Shown here piece after piece: positions 1-9,719 of a DNA stretch of 64,000 nt. How positions within the stretch are numbered: position 1 is the stretch's first letter; each line of letters opens with the position of its first letter. The position numbers and the translations under genes are program-made. This stretch comes from Niallia circulans NBRC 13626 (GTDB taxonomy: Bacteria; Bacillota; Bacilli; Bacillales; Cytobacillaceae): contig NZ_BCVE01000012.1 of NCBI RefSeq assembly GCF_001591585.1, positions 1-64,000 of the forward strand, written 5' to 3'. Below the pieces are notes generated by a model that ran no database searches, was not told where the DNA came from, and saw only the letters and a program-made list of their open reading frames with translations.

Positions 1-3000
1 CCCTTGTCCTGGTTCTTCACCCGGCTCTTGACTCACATCAATAATTCTTCCTTCTACTTCAGTAGGTATTCCTTCACTTCCAATACTTATTAAATGGTCA
101 CGGAAGTTTTCCCAATCAGATAGCCCTAGGTCTGTAACGCGGCCTTCTGCATAAGCTTTAGCAAAAACGTCATAGCCGTCTCCGCCTTTAGCAGTAAACG
201 CGTTTGTAGCAATTGTGTACATCGTATCATCTTGAACTTCTACATATTTACCAGCTTCATTTAAATAGGAAACAGATACAATTCGCTCTCCAGATTGTTT
301 TGTTTCATCATATACTACTTTTCCACCCGCTACATGTAAGAAACCACCATTTTCTGCTGGATACTGACCTAGAGAAATTTCAAACGCCTCTTTTAGCTCA
401 GCACCTGTTACATCCATGGTTGCTAATGTGTTGTTAAATGGAAGAACAGTGATTATTTCACCAACTGTGATTGGTCCTTTATCAATTGCTGCACGGATTC
501 CCCCGCCATTTTGCAGGGCCATAATAATATTTTTACCAGTGAACGTTCTTGACTTCTCAAGCATTCCATCTGTAATCAAGTTTCCTAAAATCGTTTCATT
601 CTTGCGGACACTTGGTTTTGTATCATCGCCATTCGTACGTGGACTTTCTAATGCAATTGGTGATGACACGCCGATTTCCGTTTTAGCCACTTGATTAATT
701 TTCTCTTTAAATGGCTCCAATACTTTAACAGCTTCTTTATCCTCTTCTTGAGCACCGATAGCTACTAAGTGACCGTCATAAGTCTTCACTACATCATTTT
801 CATCAAAAGTTACATTTAAAACGCCAAGATTACTGTTGGAGTTACCAGTTTGAACAATTAACGTAGGTGTTTCATCCTCGTCTACTATTACTGGTTTCTC
901 CAATGTTGTATGGCTATGACCTCCGACAATCACGTCAATACCTTCTACTTTTTCCGCAAGAATTAAATCATTATCAATTGCTGCATTATCGTCATATCCA
1001 ATATGGGTCAAGGCAACAATTCGATTTACCCCAGCTTCTTCAAAAGCTTCTACTGCCTTTTCTGCTTCTTTCAAATAGTTTTCAAAAGCAATCGATCCTG
1101 GGCTAGAAATGTCAGCCGTTTCCGCTGTCGTTAATCCGAAAATCCCAACCTTCTCTCCATTTACTTCTTTGACAATGCCATTATATATCTTTCCGTTTTC
1201 ACTGTTTGACTCAATCGATTTGTTCTGAAGTCCAGTAAATTTCCCATCTTTTGAAAAGTCAACGTTCGCACTGACAAATGGGAAGTTTGCTCCCTTAATA
1301 AAGTCAGCTAGCGCCTGATGGCCTTCTACAGAAGAACCTAAATCAAATTCATGGTTTCCAAAGGTCATTGCATCAATGCCAAGCAAGTTCAGCATCGCTA
1401 AATCAGCTTTTCCTTGGAATTCATTAAAGTATAAGGTCCCTGTAAATTGGTCTCCTGCATGAAGGAGAAGGGCATCTGGATTTGCTGCTCTTATTTCTTT
1501 TACAGCAGTAACTGTCTTCGGTATGTTATCCAAAGCAGAGTGGATATCATTAGTATGCATAATAGTTAAATCAGGTACTTCTGGTAAATTAGATAAATCA
1601 AGTTGAATCATTACTGGATCATGGTCAGATGCTTGTCCAGTTGCTTCCGTAAAGTTTGCATTAATATGAATCATATCAGCCGTTGTTACATTTGCTAATC
1701 TATTTGTTACTAAAATATGGTCTAGTACTTGGTTGTTACCTTGGAAGAAGTAGGAGAAACGATCTTCAGCTGGAACCTTTTCCACCATATTTGTTAAAAT
1801 CTCACCCTTTAAAGCCTTAAGAGCCGGTGTAAATTCAAAATCATTCATGTCTCCAGTTACAACCACGTTTAAGTTAGGGTTTTTAGCAAGCCCTTCTTTA
1901 ATAAAGTTGTTTACTTCTTGTGCAAGCTTGATACGCTCTGCTTCAGAAGACAGTACAGGCGGCTGGTTAGCTCCCCATAAAGATTGATCTCCACCTTTAG
2001 AATTCAAATGGTTTCCGATTACTACAACACGCTGACCTTTAAATTCGAATTCTGCAGCAAGTGGTTTACGTGTGTTACTAAATGCTTGTGGATTAATAAC
2101 ACCTGGGTTTAATGTAAGGTTCCCTGTTTCCGTCCAACCATTTGCTTCCGTTGCTTTTCCTTTCGTTCCTTCAACCAATGTTACACGTTCAGGGTTGTAA
2201 AGATGACCAACACGAATATTGCCACCAGGAGCTCCACCGTTTGTGTTATTTACAGGAGCCACGTCTATCCATTTATATGCTGGACCACCTGCAGCAACAA
2301 TTGCATTGATTAAACGTTGATAACTTTCTGATGCATCAGAATTTCCTGAATCAGTTTCTCCATCATTATCCTGAACCTCTACTAACGTAATAATATCAGG
2401 AGATTTCATGTTTTCTACAAATGACTTGGCAATTTTAGCTACTTTGGCATCTGGAGTGTTTGCTTTATTGTTAGAGAAATTCTCAATATTGTATGAAGCC
2501 ACAGTTAATTTATCTTCTGCCGGGACAATATGAGTAACTTCTTGTGTTAAATTGGATTTTGTTAAAGTAGGTAATTCGTTTTTATTAACAGATAATTGAT
2601 AACCATTACTTGAATAGGTTACGACACCGACAACGTCACCATTAAACTTATCACCTGGCTGGAAATCACTTCCCACATTATCTAAAAAGATTTTTTCTGG
2701 ATTATAATCGTCTTCAGCAATATTTAATCCACCTTGATTATTTAATGTATTATTCGTCGTGCTTTCCACAATAATAGGTACATCATTCGAATATGGAGGT
2801 CCTACTACTAGTGCATCTGGGAATGATACACGCATATATTCAAGAGATTCCCAAAAGTCGATCCCATCTTCATCTGGATCAAAAGATGTCATTTCATCAT
2901 TATCAATTACTTTGTTTGGAGGAAAAATATCTTTCCCAATAATAAGTGGAGCCGGTAGTTCAGCCGTTCCATCTTTAGTAATGGATGTTGCGGTAATTTG

Positions 3001-4698
3001 TGTTTTAGACAGATTAGCTCCTCCACCATATTCTGTAACAGTTCCATTAACGGAAACTTTGTCTCCAACAGAAACCCCATGAGAGGACTTGTATACTTCA
3101 ATTGCTTCAGATGTTTCGATATCTGTATCTGCTCCATCCACATCCTGCATAACAAAACTGCTTGAACCAAATACATGGGTTACAACACCAGTTATGTTCG
3201 TAACAGAAGAACCATTATATTCAGAAATATGCCCTTTTCCTTGTATATCATGGATACGGAGATTTTCCGTATTTAGAATTTTAAAAGTAAAGCTAAATAC
3301 ATCACTTACTGTACCATTTGTTACAGCAATTGCTTTAATCGTAGTTTCACCTGTTTTTAAAGCGATTGGCTGTGTGTATTTTACACTTGTTTCAGTTGGT
3401 GTAGAACCATCTGTTGTGTAGTAAATAGCAGCATCTTCTAGACCAGAATTCAACTCAACCTTTGTACCAGCTGGAACTACCCCTGGTGTTTGTGTGGAAT
3501 AAACGGCTGGCTTGTTCACTAAATCATAGCTATTAAGACCAGTAGTTTTTAGATGATACCCCGTTTCATCAATTGATCCGATTCCGGTAAGATGAACTTT
3601 ATCTCCTTCTTTGTATTGCTTAATTAAGTCATCATAAGTGGAACCTGTACGATTATCATGAATAACACGTACCTTTTCCCCACTTTCAAATACAGCTTGG
3701 AATGTAGCAGTGCCATAGCTATCCTTTGTCATTTCAGAAATTGTAACGTTTTGTAACGTAAGCAATTCACCTTGTGTGGAATCAGTTACTTCCGTAACAG
3801 ACTGTGCTGCTGGCAGATCATTGTTTGAAGACACGATATCAAGGCTTTCTGGTTCGATTTCCAGTTCATTTTTATATGTCTTCAATACGCCCGTTATTTT
3901 TACTTTCTCTCCTGGCTTAACAGATTTAGGACTAGCATATACATACATTCCAGCAGTGGAATCTTGCATATAAAAAGTTTCGCTTCCCCAAAGTCCTGAA
4001 TTTGTTGTCACAATACCTTCTATCGTAACTGTTTTGCCAGCGCCAAGTTCACGCGCATCTGCGATCGAAATAGCAGGTTCCGGTTCTGCAGGCTCTTCAG
4101 GAGCAGCTGTACCAAAAGTATGTATGCCAAGATTATCAAAGTAATTAATTCCTTTGTTCGTCCATTCTACATTTCGATCAAAACTGTCTTTAACATTTTT
4201 GTCACCTGATAAAACATCACTATTTCTAATTAACGTAACGTCTTTAGCAAAATCAGCATTCGAGCCAACCTGGCCAATGGAATCAATAATAGATTCTCCT
4301 TTTAATAGAACAAGAGGATCGTTACCATTAAAATTAATCACCGTCGAATTTTCTAGATTTCCTTTTGCCTTTATTTTTTCATCGGCTTGACCATGATAAA
4401 TAACATATGTCTCGCCATTTTTTAATGTGCCGTTCAGGGAGAGCTTATGCGAAATTTCCTCGGCACCATTTGTATGAATTCCAAGGCTGTACTGACTTAA
4501 ATCAAGATCAGAGCCAGTTCCGTTATATAACTCAATCGCCTTATTAAAGCTGCTTCCTTCAATATATTCCGAGATAATCAAATCTGTAGCTACAACCGTT
4601 TCAGCCTTTACATTTAGATTAGCTACTGGTGAGAATAAACTAAAAAGTATAGCAATTATCGTAATAACACTAAGATTCCTCTTATTTCTTCTTTTCAT
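1..4698 (-). CDS. YhcR-like multidomain extracellular nuclease/5'-nucleotidase (C-terminus beyond window)
   Basis: The frame is open for 1566 codons and leaves the window at base 1. The ATG at 4698 follows GAGGAG. A signal peptide (about residues 1-32, AxA-type site ending VKA) is followed by a lamin-tail domain (ISEYIEG), an OB-fold, a chitobiase C-terminal type domain (YYTTDGSTPT), a second OB-fold, an endonuclease/exonuclease/phosphatase domain from about 730 (SYNIEN, GNHLNSKGGD, GDMNDFE, SDHDP) and a 5'-nucleotidase (MHTNDIHS near 1046, GNHEFD, GGHSHT, then the C-terminal domain with NGGGIR). B. subtilis YhcR, a cell-wall sugar-nonspecific nuclease, has the same nuclease-nucleotidase core but is shorter. 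The likely role is breaking down extracellular nucleic acids and releasing nucleosides and phosphate. A sortase or S-layer anchor would lie outside the window. Confidence 0.93.
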   Translation of the reverse strand, partial: MKRRNKRNLSVITIIAILFSLFSPVANLNVKAETVVATDLIISEYIEGSSFNKAIELYNGTGSDLDLSQYSLGIHTNGAEEISHKLSLNGTLKNGETYVIYHGQADEKIKAKGNLENSTVINFNGNDPLVLLKGESIIDSIGQVGSNADFAKDVTLIRNSDVLSGDKNVKDSFDRNVEWTNKGINYFDNLGIHTFGTAAPEEPAEPEPAISIADARELGAGKTVTIEGIVTTNSGLWGSETFYMQDSTAGMYVYASPKSVKPGEKVKITGVLKTYKNELEIEPESLDIVSSNNDLPAAQSVTEVTDSTQGELLTLQNVTISEMTKDSYGTATFQAVFESGEKVRVIHDNRTGSTYDDLIKQYKEGDKVHLTGIGSIDETGYHLKTTGLNSYDLVNKPAVYSTQTPGVVPAGTKVELNSGLEDAAIYYTTDGSTPTETSVKYTQPIALKTGETTIKAIAVTNGTVSDVFSFTFKILNTENLRIHDIQGKGHISEYNGSSVTNITGVVTHVFGSSSFVMQDVDGADTDIETSEAIEVYKSSHGVSVGDKVSVNGTVTEYGGGANLSKTQITATSITKDGTAELPAPLIIGKDIFPPNKVIDNDEMTSFDPDEDGIDFWESLEYMRVSFPDALVVGPPYSNDVPIIVESTTNNTLNNQGGLNIAEDDYNPEKIFLDNVGSDFQPGDKFNGDVVGVVTYSSNGYQLSVNKNELPTLTKSNLTQEVTHIVPAEDKLTVASYNIENFSNNKANTPDAKVAKIAKSFVENMKSPDIITLVEVQDNDGETDSGNSDASESYQRLINAIVAAGGPAYKWIDVAPVNNTNGGAPGGNIRVGHLYNPERVTLVEGTKGKATEANGWTETGNLTLNPGVINPQAFSNTRKPLAAEFEFKGQRVVVIGNHLNSKGGDQSLWGANQPPVLSSEAERIKLAQEVNNFIKEGLAKNPNLNVVVTGDMNDFEFTPALKALKGEILTNMVEKVPAEDRFSYFFQGNNQVLDHILVTNRLANVTTADMIHINANFTEATGQASDHDPVMIQLDLSNLPEVPDLTIMHTNDIHSALDNIPKTVTAVKEIRAANPDALLLHAGDQFTGTLYFNEFQGKADLAMLNLLGIDAMTFGNHEFDLGSSVEGHQALADFIKGANFPFVSANVDFSKDGKFTGLQNKSIESNSENGKIYNGIVKEVNGEKVGIFGLTTAETADISSPGSIAFENYLKEAEKAVEAFEEAGVNRIVALTHIGYDDNAAIDNDLILAEKVEGIDVIVGGHSHTTLEKPVIVDEDETPTLIVQTGNSNSNLGVLNVTFDENDVVKTYDGHLVAIGAQEEDKEAVKVLEPFKEKINQVAKTEIGVSSPIALESPRTNGDDTKPSVRKNETILGNLITDGMLEKSRTFTGKNIIMALQNGGGIRAAIDKGPITVGEIITVLPFNNTLATMDVTGAELKEAFEISLGQYPAENGGFLHVAGGKVVYDETKQSGERIVSVSYLNEAGKYVEVQDDTMYTIATNAFTAKGGDGYDVFAKAYAEGRVTDLGLSDWENFRDHLISIGSEGIPTEVEGRIIDVSQEPGEEPGQG

Positions 4699-4986
4699 GT
4701 TTTTTCTCCTCATATTTTTTAGATTAGCTTCATGATTCGGACGTCTCGAAAGGAGACTATCTTGTTTGAAATACAAGCTTCTTAAGATGAACTACTAAGG
4801 TCCTTGTCCTGTTAGAAAATTATCCTAATAGAATAGTAGTTTTCCATATGCAGTTTCCCACCCATAACTTTTCCATAATCCACTGTACCAGTGCAAAATT
4901 AGCTAGTTTCTTTGTCACATCCTTTTTCAGACAATATAGTTGTAGCTCATAAAATGTCATAGGCCTAAACACCTATACAATTAATC

Positions 4987-5036
4987 GACGGATAATAAGT
5001 TATATTTTTACTATTAAAATATAACAAACCTATCCG
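4987..5036 (-). other. Long inverted repeat at the start of the yhcR-like leader
   Basis: Perfect 10-base arms GTTATATTTT and AAAATATAAC surround a 7-base loop, and outer arms CGGATA and TATCCG extend the stem. It lies at the predicted 5' end of the transcript, where it could stabilise the RNA. A smaller hairpin (ATAGG/CCTAT) follows near 4960. No known riboswitch consensus was recognised in 4699-5036. Confidence 0.5.
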
Positions 5037-5042
5037 TGAATC

Positions 5043-5071
5043 ATTGTATAATGATATAAATCGCTTAACAA
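5043..5071 (-). promoter_or_regulatory. Probable sigma-A promoter of the yhcR-like gene
   Basis: On the minus strand TTGTTA (5071-5066) and TACAAT (5048-5043) are separated by 17 bases. Transcription would begin near 5036, giving a leader of about 335 nt before the ATG at 4698. Confidence 0.55.
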
Positions 5072-5313
5072 GACTCATTTACAAAAATATAAAGAATTTA
5101 CAAAAAAAATAGAATTTTAATGCTATTTGTCGTCATATGGATAGGTTTTTTAAATTAAGAAAGCGTTTCTTGTAACATAAATTCAAAATAAACCCTTTAA
5201 AAAGACAAACTTCTTCTTTCTATGTTTCTTGAAACTAGATAAAAAACTAGTAACAAACTCCTATCAACCAGCATTGCTCCATTTCTTAAAAAAATTTATA
5301 TTTACTTCCTACT

Positions 5314-5341
5314 AAAAAAAGCTGAATTCTAAAAATTCAGC
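5314..5341 (-). terminator. Rho-independent terminator on the minus strand
   Basis: GCTGAATT (5321-5328), a 5-base loop and AATTCAGC (5334-5341) form a perfect stem. On the minus strand it is followed by seven T residues (5320-5314). No convincing minus-strand gene feeds into it. Confidence 0.7.
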
Positions 5342-5418
5342 CCTAAATTGTATCGAATTTTGATATTTAGAAAAATTCACCAAACACTACTTTGTATAAT
5401 ATAAAAAGTGTGATATAT

Positions 5419-5438
5419 TGTAATCTTTAGAGATTACA
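5419..5438. promoter_or_regulatory. Inverted repeat TGTAATCT-TTAG-AGATTACA
   Basis: Perfect 8-base arms with a 4-base spacer. The AGATTACA word recurs at the lysE promoter (5708-5714), so both may be bound by the same regulator. The regulator is unknown. Confidence 0.4.
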
Positions 5439-5513
5439 TTCAGTTTGTCGACAAAAAGATATTGGAGAAGTAGAATTGTATTTTCATGCGTTTCTTGGAA
5501 TATAGTGAGGTGA

Positions 5514-5636
5514 GGATTCTGTGGATTAGCGAGACATCTTGATGCCCTGCAGGATAAAGGAGTTACGCGGATCACGCGAGACCCATGGAAAGCGAACCCC
5601 GGAGCAAAAAGCAAGAACCTGATTCAAAGAGATTAA
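5514..5636 (+). pseudogene. GC-richer orphan open frame, possible gene remnant
   Basis: The frame between the stops at 5511 and 5634 encodes 40 codons, including HLDALQDKGVTRITRDPW. It has no ATG, GTG or TTG start and its base composition is richer in G+C than the surroundings. It looks like the tail of a lost gene. I do not recognise the family. The opposite-strand frame at 5387-5614 looks less protein-like. Confidence 0.3.
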
Positions 5637-5681
5637 TAAATATACTCTATTCCATCTTCTATTTCCAGATACAGAAGTTTG

Positions 5682-5720
5682 TTTACAGTCTGATTGTTAT
5701 CTTCATAGATTACAATCTAT
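5682..5720 (+). promoter_or_regulatory. lysE promoter with overlapping operator
   Basis: TTTACA (5682-5687) is 18 bases from TAGATT (5706-5711). The dyad ATAGATT-AC-AATCTAT (5705-5720) covers the -10 and would let a repressor block initiation. It shares the AGATTACA core with the dyad at 5419-5438. Confidence 0.5.
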
Positions 5721-5742
5721 CAAGTAGAAATGGAGGTTAAAT

Positions 5743-6333
5743 ATGCCCTTTTTATCATTCCTTTTGTTTGTATTAGTTAGCAGCTTTACTCCAGGTCCAA
5801 ATAATTTTATGGCAATGTCGTTTGCTAATAAATATGGATTTAAAAAAACTATTAAGTTCAGTCTGGGGGTTTCAGCCGGCTTTTTTGTTTTAGCCTTGAT
5901 GTGTAGTATTTTTAATCTTTTGCTTATAAGTATCCTGCCTATTATAAAGATACCTTTAACTATTTTAGGGGTCGGCTATATTCTGTACTTAGCTTATAAA
6001 ACACTTACCAGTAAAGGTATCAATAATAACGAAAAAAATGACGAGACGAACAAAAATCTTTTTTTAATAGGTGTTTTAATACAATTTATTAATCCAAAAG
6101 GGATCTTGTATGGGATTACAGTTGTATCAACCTTTATATTACCTTACTACACTTCTTACTTTAGTTATTTTATCTTTTCATTATTTTTAGGGATTATCGG
6201 ATTTCTCAGCTCATTATGTTGGAGTATATTTGGCTCCATCTTTCAGAAGTCATTATCAAAGTATCAGAAGCCATTTAATATCATAATGGCCTTGTTATTA
6301 ATATATAGTGCCATTTCCATTGTTTTACATTAA
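5743..6333 (+). CDS. LysE/RhtB-family amino-acid exporter
   Basis: A 196-residue integral membrane protein with five to six hydrophobic segments. The N-terminal TPGPNN motif is diagnostic of the LysE/RhtB superfamily, which exports basic or neutral amino acids or their analogues by proton motive force. Length matches the family. The RBS GGAGG sits 7 bases before the ATG. The gene stands alone with its own operator-bearing promoter. The substrate cannot be told from the sequence. Confidence 0.88.
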   Translation: MPFLSFLLFVLVSSFTPGPNNFMAMSFANKYGFKKTIKFSLGVSAGFFVLALMCSIFNLLLISILPIIKIPLTILGVGYILYLAYKTLTSKGINNNEKNDETNKNLFLIGVLIQFINPKGILYGITVVSTFILPYYTSYFSYFIFSLFLGIIGFLSSLCWSIFGSIFQKSLSKYQKPFNIIMALLLIYSAISIVLH

Positions 6334-6351
6334 AATGCATACATACGACAA

Positions 6352-6383
6352 GGAGGAGGGTGGTGAATCCCCCCTCCAATTTT
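6352..6383 (+). terminator. Possible terminator after lysE
   Basis: GGAGGAGGG (6352-6360) pairs with CCCCCCTCC (6369-6377) with one mismatch, and a short T-rich run follows. It is GC-rich but the T tract is weak. Confidence 0.45.
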
Positions 6384-6546
6384 CCAAATAATAAAGTGGA
6401 ATGACCACTTTTTCTTGCTGAACGCTTCCTTCTCTAAAAACAATCGAAAAAATTCATCTATTACCCTTCACTTTAATATCATTATCTTTTTGGAAATTTC
6501 CACTGCAGCGACCTTCCTCTTCCCGAATTTCTCTGTTCCCTCCTTA

Positions 6547-7497
6547 TCACTCACCAGAAGGAACGGTAATCGGTGTTGATGTACATAATGGGATTCCAAA
6601 ATTAGGAGAACCATCGGCATTCCAATTGAATTTTTGAATCCGGGTACTTCGTCGCTGGCTTCCTCCTTCTGATTCGGAGATAGCATGATAAACAATCCAA
6701 TCTTCTGTACCATCAGGGGATTGTGTAAAACTGTTATGGCCAGGAGCGAATACCTTATTTTCGATACTTTTCTTAAACACAGGCTCTGTAGATTTAAACC
6801 AAATCTGGGGATTCATGACATCCTCATTCTCTGAGATTGTTAACATCCCTAAACTATAATCATCTGACCAAGTGGTACTTGCAGAATAGATTAGAAACAA
6901 CTTATTATTTCTCTTTAACATTACCGGTCCCTCATTAATCGCCATTCCCCCTTGCTTCTCCCAATCATACTCAGGTTTTGACAATAATATATTCGGACCA
7001 GTAATTGTCCACGGATTTTCCATCTCGGCTATATATAGAGCTGATCCATACTCAGGAAAGTTCCCATATCCAGCATAAACAAAATAAAGTCGACCTTTAT
7101 GTTCAAAAATCGTTCCATCTAAACCAGGGTACTCTGTATTTACATACCCCCTCTCTACCCAATCCCCGTTAAACGGATCTTCCGCGGAATTCTCTAACAC
7201 AAAAATCTTCCTTGATTGATCATCACCTATTCCGTCATTCGCTGTGAAATATATATACCATATCCCATTTATCCGATGAATTTCTGGAGCCCAAATATTA
7301 GCACAATTGATTCCTTCACTCGGAGCAGTCCAAATCGTTTTACAACTCCCTTTTGCTATTCCACTTAATGTAGGTGACTTCCATAAATCAAGTCTTGTCC
7401 TTTTCGTTACCATAAAATAGTAAGTATTATTATCTTTATACACCCAAGGATCTGCCCCTGGTTCTAGAATTGGGTTATAAAAAGTTAATTTGCTCAT
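6547..7497 (-). CDS. Glycoside hydrolase family 43 protein (arabinosidase/xylosidase type)
   Basis: 316 residues without a signal peptide, so cytoplasmic. The five-bladed propeller family 43 catalytic set is visible: base Asp16 in GADPW, pKa-modulating Asp127 in LDGTIF, and acid Glu189 in INEGP. Family members release L-arabinose or D-xylose from plant oligosaccharides. The exact specificity is not readable. The RBS GGAGGAAACG precedes the ATG. No sugar transporter or regulator is adjacent, so it probably acts on oligosaccharides imported elsewhere. Confidence 0.9.
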   Translation of the reverse strand: MSKLTFYNPILEPGADPWVYKDNNTYYFMVTKRTRLDLWKSPTLSGIAKGSCKTIWTAPSEGINCANIWAPEIHRINGIWYIYFTANDGIGDDQSRKIFVLENSAEDPFNGDWVERGYVNTEYPGLDGTIFEHKGRLYFVYAGYGNFPEYGSALYIAEMENPWTITGPNILLSKPEYDWEKQGGMAINEGPVMLKRNNKLFLIYSASTTWSDDYSLGMLTISENEDVMNPQIWFKSTEPVFKKSIENKVFAPGHNSFTQSPDGTEDWIVYHAISESEGGSQRRSTRIQKFNWNADGSPNFGIPLCTSTPITVPSGE

Positions 7498-7936
7498 CGT
7501 TTCCTCCTCTAACCTTTTTTTATGATGAAACCGGCCGCAAAGTAAGGGTTTTCATTTTTTCTTCCTATTAACAGCTATAATCAGAGAAGGAGCAAACTCT
7601 GCTTCTCCGTTATATCCCCCCTTTATATAGAATCCCGTTTCACCGAAAATATATAATCTTTATCCTATTAATCTCCTAAATGAATATTTCTAATTTCATT
7701 AATCCTCGAATTCCATACCATCTCCCTGCTCTCTCTTTACTTATCTAATCTATTTATTCTCTACATTTCTTTCTTTTCCTTTAAAATTACCAAAGAGTAT
7801 GAATAGGCTGCACTTTTTTTAAGTTAAGCAGATTACAGATTATCTGTTTACGCTCTATCTTTTCGCCTTTCAATGGAATGTATCCTCTAAATTTCTTTTT
7901 AGTAATCAACCAATTATTTCATTTTTTATTCAACTA

Positions 7937-7992
7937 TTCCCATATGGGAAAACCTTCTATCATATTGTATAATAGATTTTTATCCTATTATA
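7937..7992 (+). promoter_or_regulatory. Promoter region of yfmM with two inverted repeats
   Basis: A perfect 14-base palindrome TTCCCATATGGGAA (7937-7950) is followed by TATAAT (7968-7973), which starts a second repeat TATAATAG (7968-7975) / CTATTATA (7985-7992). The first palindrome occupies the -35 position, so a DNA-binding regulator is plausible. The rest of the 657-base gap (7498-8154) is AT-rich and shows no gene. Confidence 0.5.
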
Positions 7993-8154
7993 AAAAGCAA
8001 AAAAATAATTCCATATCCAATTAATGAAGAAATCGTAAACTTTCCTTACCTTCCAAATTGAATGGCATTTTAGACAATATAAATTTCAAGTTAGAAAATC
8101 CAGTCTAAATCAAGTATGATATCCACATGTGATAGTAGAAAAGGGGTTAAAAGA

Positions 8155-9708
8155 ATGAGCGTATTAAACGTAAAGAATTTAAGTCACGGTTTCGGTGATC
8201 GTGCAATATTTAATGATGTGTCTTTTCGGCTTTTAAAAGGAGAACACGTTGGACTAGTTGGCGCAAATGGTGAAGGTAAATCAACTTTCATGAATATTGT
8301 TACTGGGAAGCTGCAGCCTGATGAAGGAAAAATTGAGTGGTCACGAAAAGTCCGTGTTGGTTATTTAGATCAGCATGCTGTCCTTCAAAAAGGAACGACG
8401 ATGCGTGAAGCACTAAGCACTGCTTTTCAATATCTTTTTGATGCAGAAACAGAGATTAATGAACTTTATGCAAAAATGGGCGATGAAGGCGCTGATATTG
8501 ATGCATTACTTGCAGAAGTGGGGGAGCTGCAAGAAACGCTAGATAGTAACGATTTCTATCAAATTAATGCAAAAGTCGAGGAAGTTGCTCGTGGTCTTGG
8601 TTTAGACGATGTCGGACTAGATCGTGATGTAGCTGATCTTAGCGGTGGGCAGCGTACAAAAGTGCTGCTGGCTAAGCTATTACTAGAAAAGCCTGAAATT
8701 CTATTACTAGATGAGCCTACAAACTACTTGGATGAACAGCATATCGAATGGCTGAAGCGCTATTTACAAGAATATGAGAATGCGTTTATCTTGATTTCCC
8801 ATGATATTCCCTTCTTAAACAGTGTTGTTAACTTGATTTACCACATGGAAAACCAAGAATTGAATCGCTACGCTGGCGATTATGATAACTTCTTAAAAAT
8901 ATATGAAATGAAAAAGCAGCAGCTAGAGTCTGCTTACAAGCGTCAACAACAAGAAATCGCTAATTTGAAAGATTTTGTTGCTCGTAACAAAGCAAGTGTT
9001 GCGACTCGTAATATGGCCATGTCTCGTCAAAAGAAGCTCGACAAAATGGACATTATTGAATTAGGGAAAGAAAAACCAAAACCAGAGTTTAAATTCAAAG
9101 AAGCTCGCGCAGCCAGTCGCTGGATTTTCGAGACGGAGGATCTTGTTATCGGTTATAACGAACCACTTTCTCGCCCGCTTAATCTGAAAATGGAACGGGG
9201 ACAAAAGATTGCCTTCGTTGGGGCAAACGGTATTGGTAAGTCTACACTTTTAAAAAGTATTCTCGGCTTGATTAATCCTCTTTCGGGTAAAGTAGAGCGC
9301 GGTGATTATCAACACATCGGTTACTTCGAGCAAGAAGTGAAAGAATCCAACTACAACACTTGTATTGAAGAAATTTGGAGCGAATTCCCAAGTATGAATC
9401 AGGCGGAAGTTCGTGCTGCTCTTGCAAAGTGTGGATTAACAACGAAGCATATTGAAAGTAAAATTGAAGTCCTTTCTGGTGGGGAAAAAGCCAAGGTTCG
9501 CTTGTGCAAAATTTTAAACACAGAAACGAATTTATTAATACTAGATGAACCTACCAATCACTTAGATGTAGATGCAAAAGAAGAACTGAAGCGTGCTTTA
9601 AAGGAATATCGCGGAAGCATCTTAATGGTATCCCACGAACCAGATTTCTATCGTGAAATTGCGACTGATATTTGGAATTGTGAAGATTGGACAACGAAAG
9701 TGTTTTAA
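8155..9708 (+). CDS. yfmM: ABC-F family ATPase YfmM
   Basis: 517 residues from the ATG at 8155 (RBS AAGGGG). An upstream in-frame ATG at 8116 lacks an RBS. There are two ABC ATPase domains without membrane segments: Walker A GANGEGKST and GANGIGKST, signatures LSGGQ and LSGGE, and Walker B LLLDEPTN and LILDEPTN. They are joined by a charged linker of about 80 residues, the layout of ABC-F proteins that act in the ribosomal E site during stalled or antibiotic-inhibited translation. Sequence and length fit B. subtilis YfmM. Its 3' end is duplicated at 23.57-23.99 kb. Confidence 0.88.
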   Translation: MSVLNVKNLSHGFGDRAIFNDVSFRLLKGEHVGLVGANGEGKSTFMNIVTGKLQPDEGKIEWSRKVRVGYLDQHAVLQKGTTMREALSTAFQYLFDAETEINELYAKMGDEGADIDALLAEVGELQETLDSNDFYQINAKVEEVARGLGLDDVGLDRDVADLSGGQRTKVLLAKLLLEKPEILLLDEPTNYLDEQHIEWLKRYLQEYENAFILISHDIPFLNSVVNLIYHMENQELNRYAGDYDNFLKIYEMKKQQLESAYKRQQQEIANLKDFVARNKASVATRNMAMSRQKKLDKMDIIELGKEKPKPEFKFKEARAASRWIFETEDLVIGYNEPLSRPLNLKMERGQKIAFVGANGIGKSTLLKSILGLINPLSGKVERGDYQHIGYFEQEVKESNYNTCIEEIWSEFPSMNQAEVRAALAKCGLTTKHIESKIEVLSGGEKAKVRLCKILNTETNLLILDEPTNHLDVDAKEELKRALKEYRGSILMVSHEPDFYREIATDIWNCEDWTTKVF

Positions 9709-9719
9709 ATAATGATTGA

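Noticed and set aside
213-4390. Several plus-strand open frames of 60-110 codons
   Set aside because: They lie inside the long minus-strand nuclease gene and have no RBS or family pattern.
4699-5036. Known purine, c-di-AMP or c-di-GMP riboswitch in the nuclease leader
   Set aside because: No recognisable conserved core of those classes was found on reading the sequence.
5387-5614. 75-codon minus-strand frame upstream of lysE
   Set aside because: No RBS, low-complexity and His/Leu/Cys-rich product; the opposite frame at 5514-5636 looks more protein-like but has no start.
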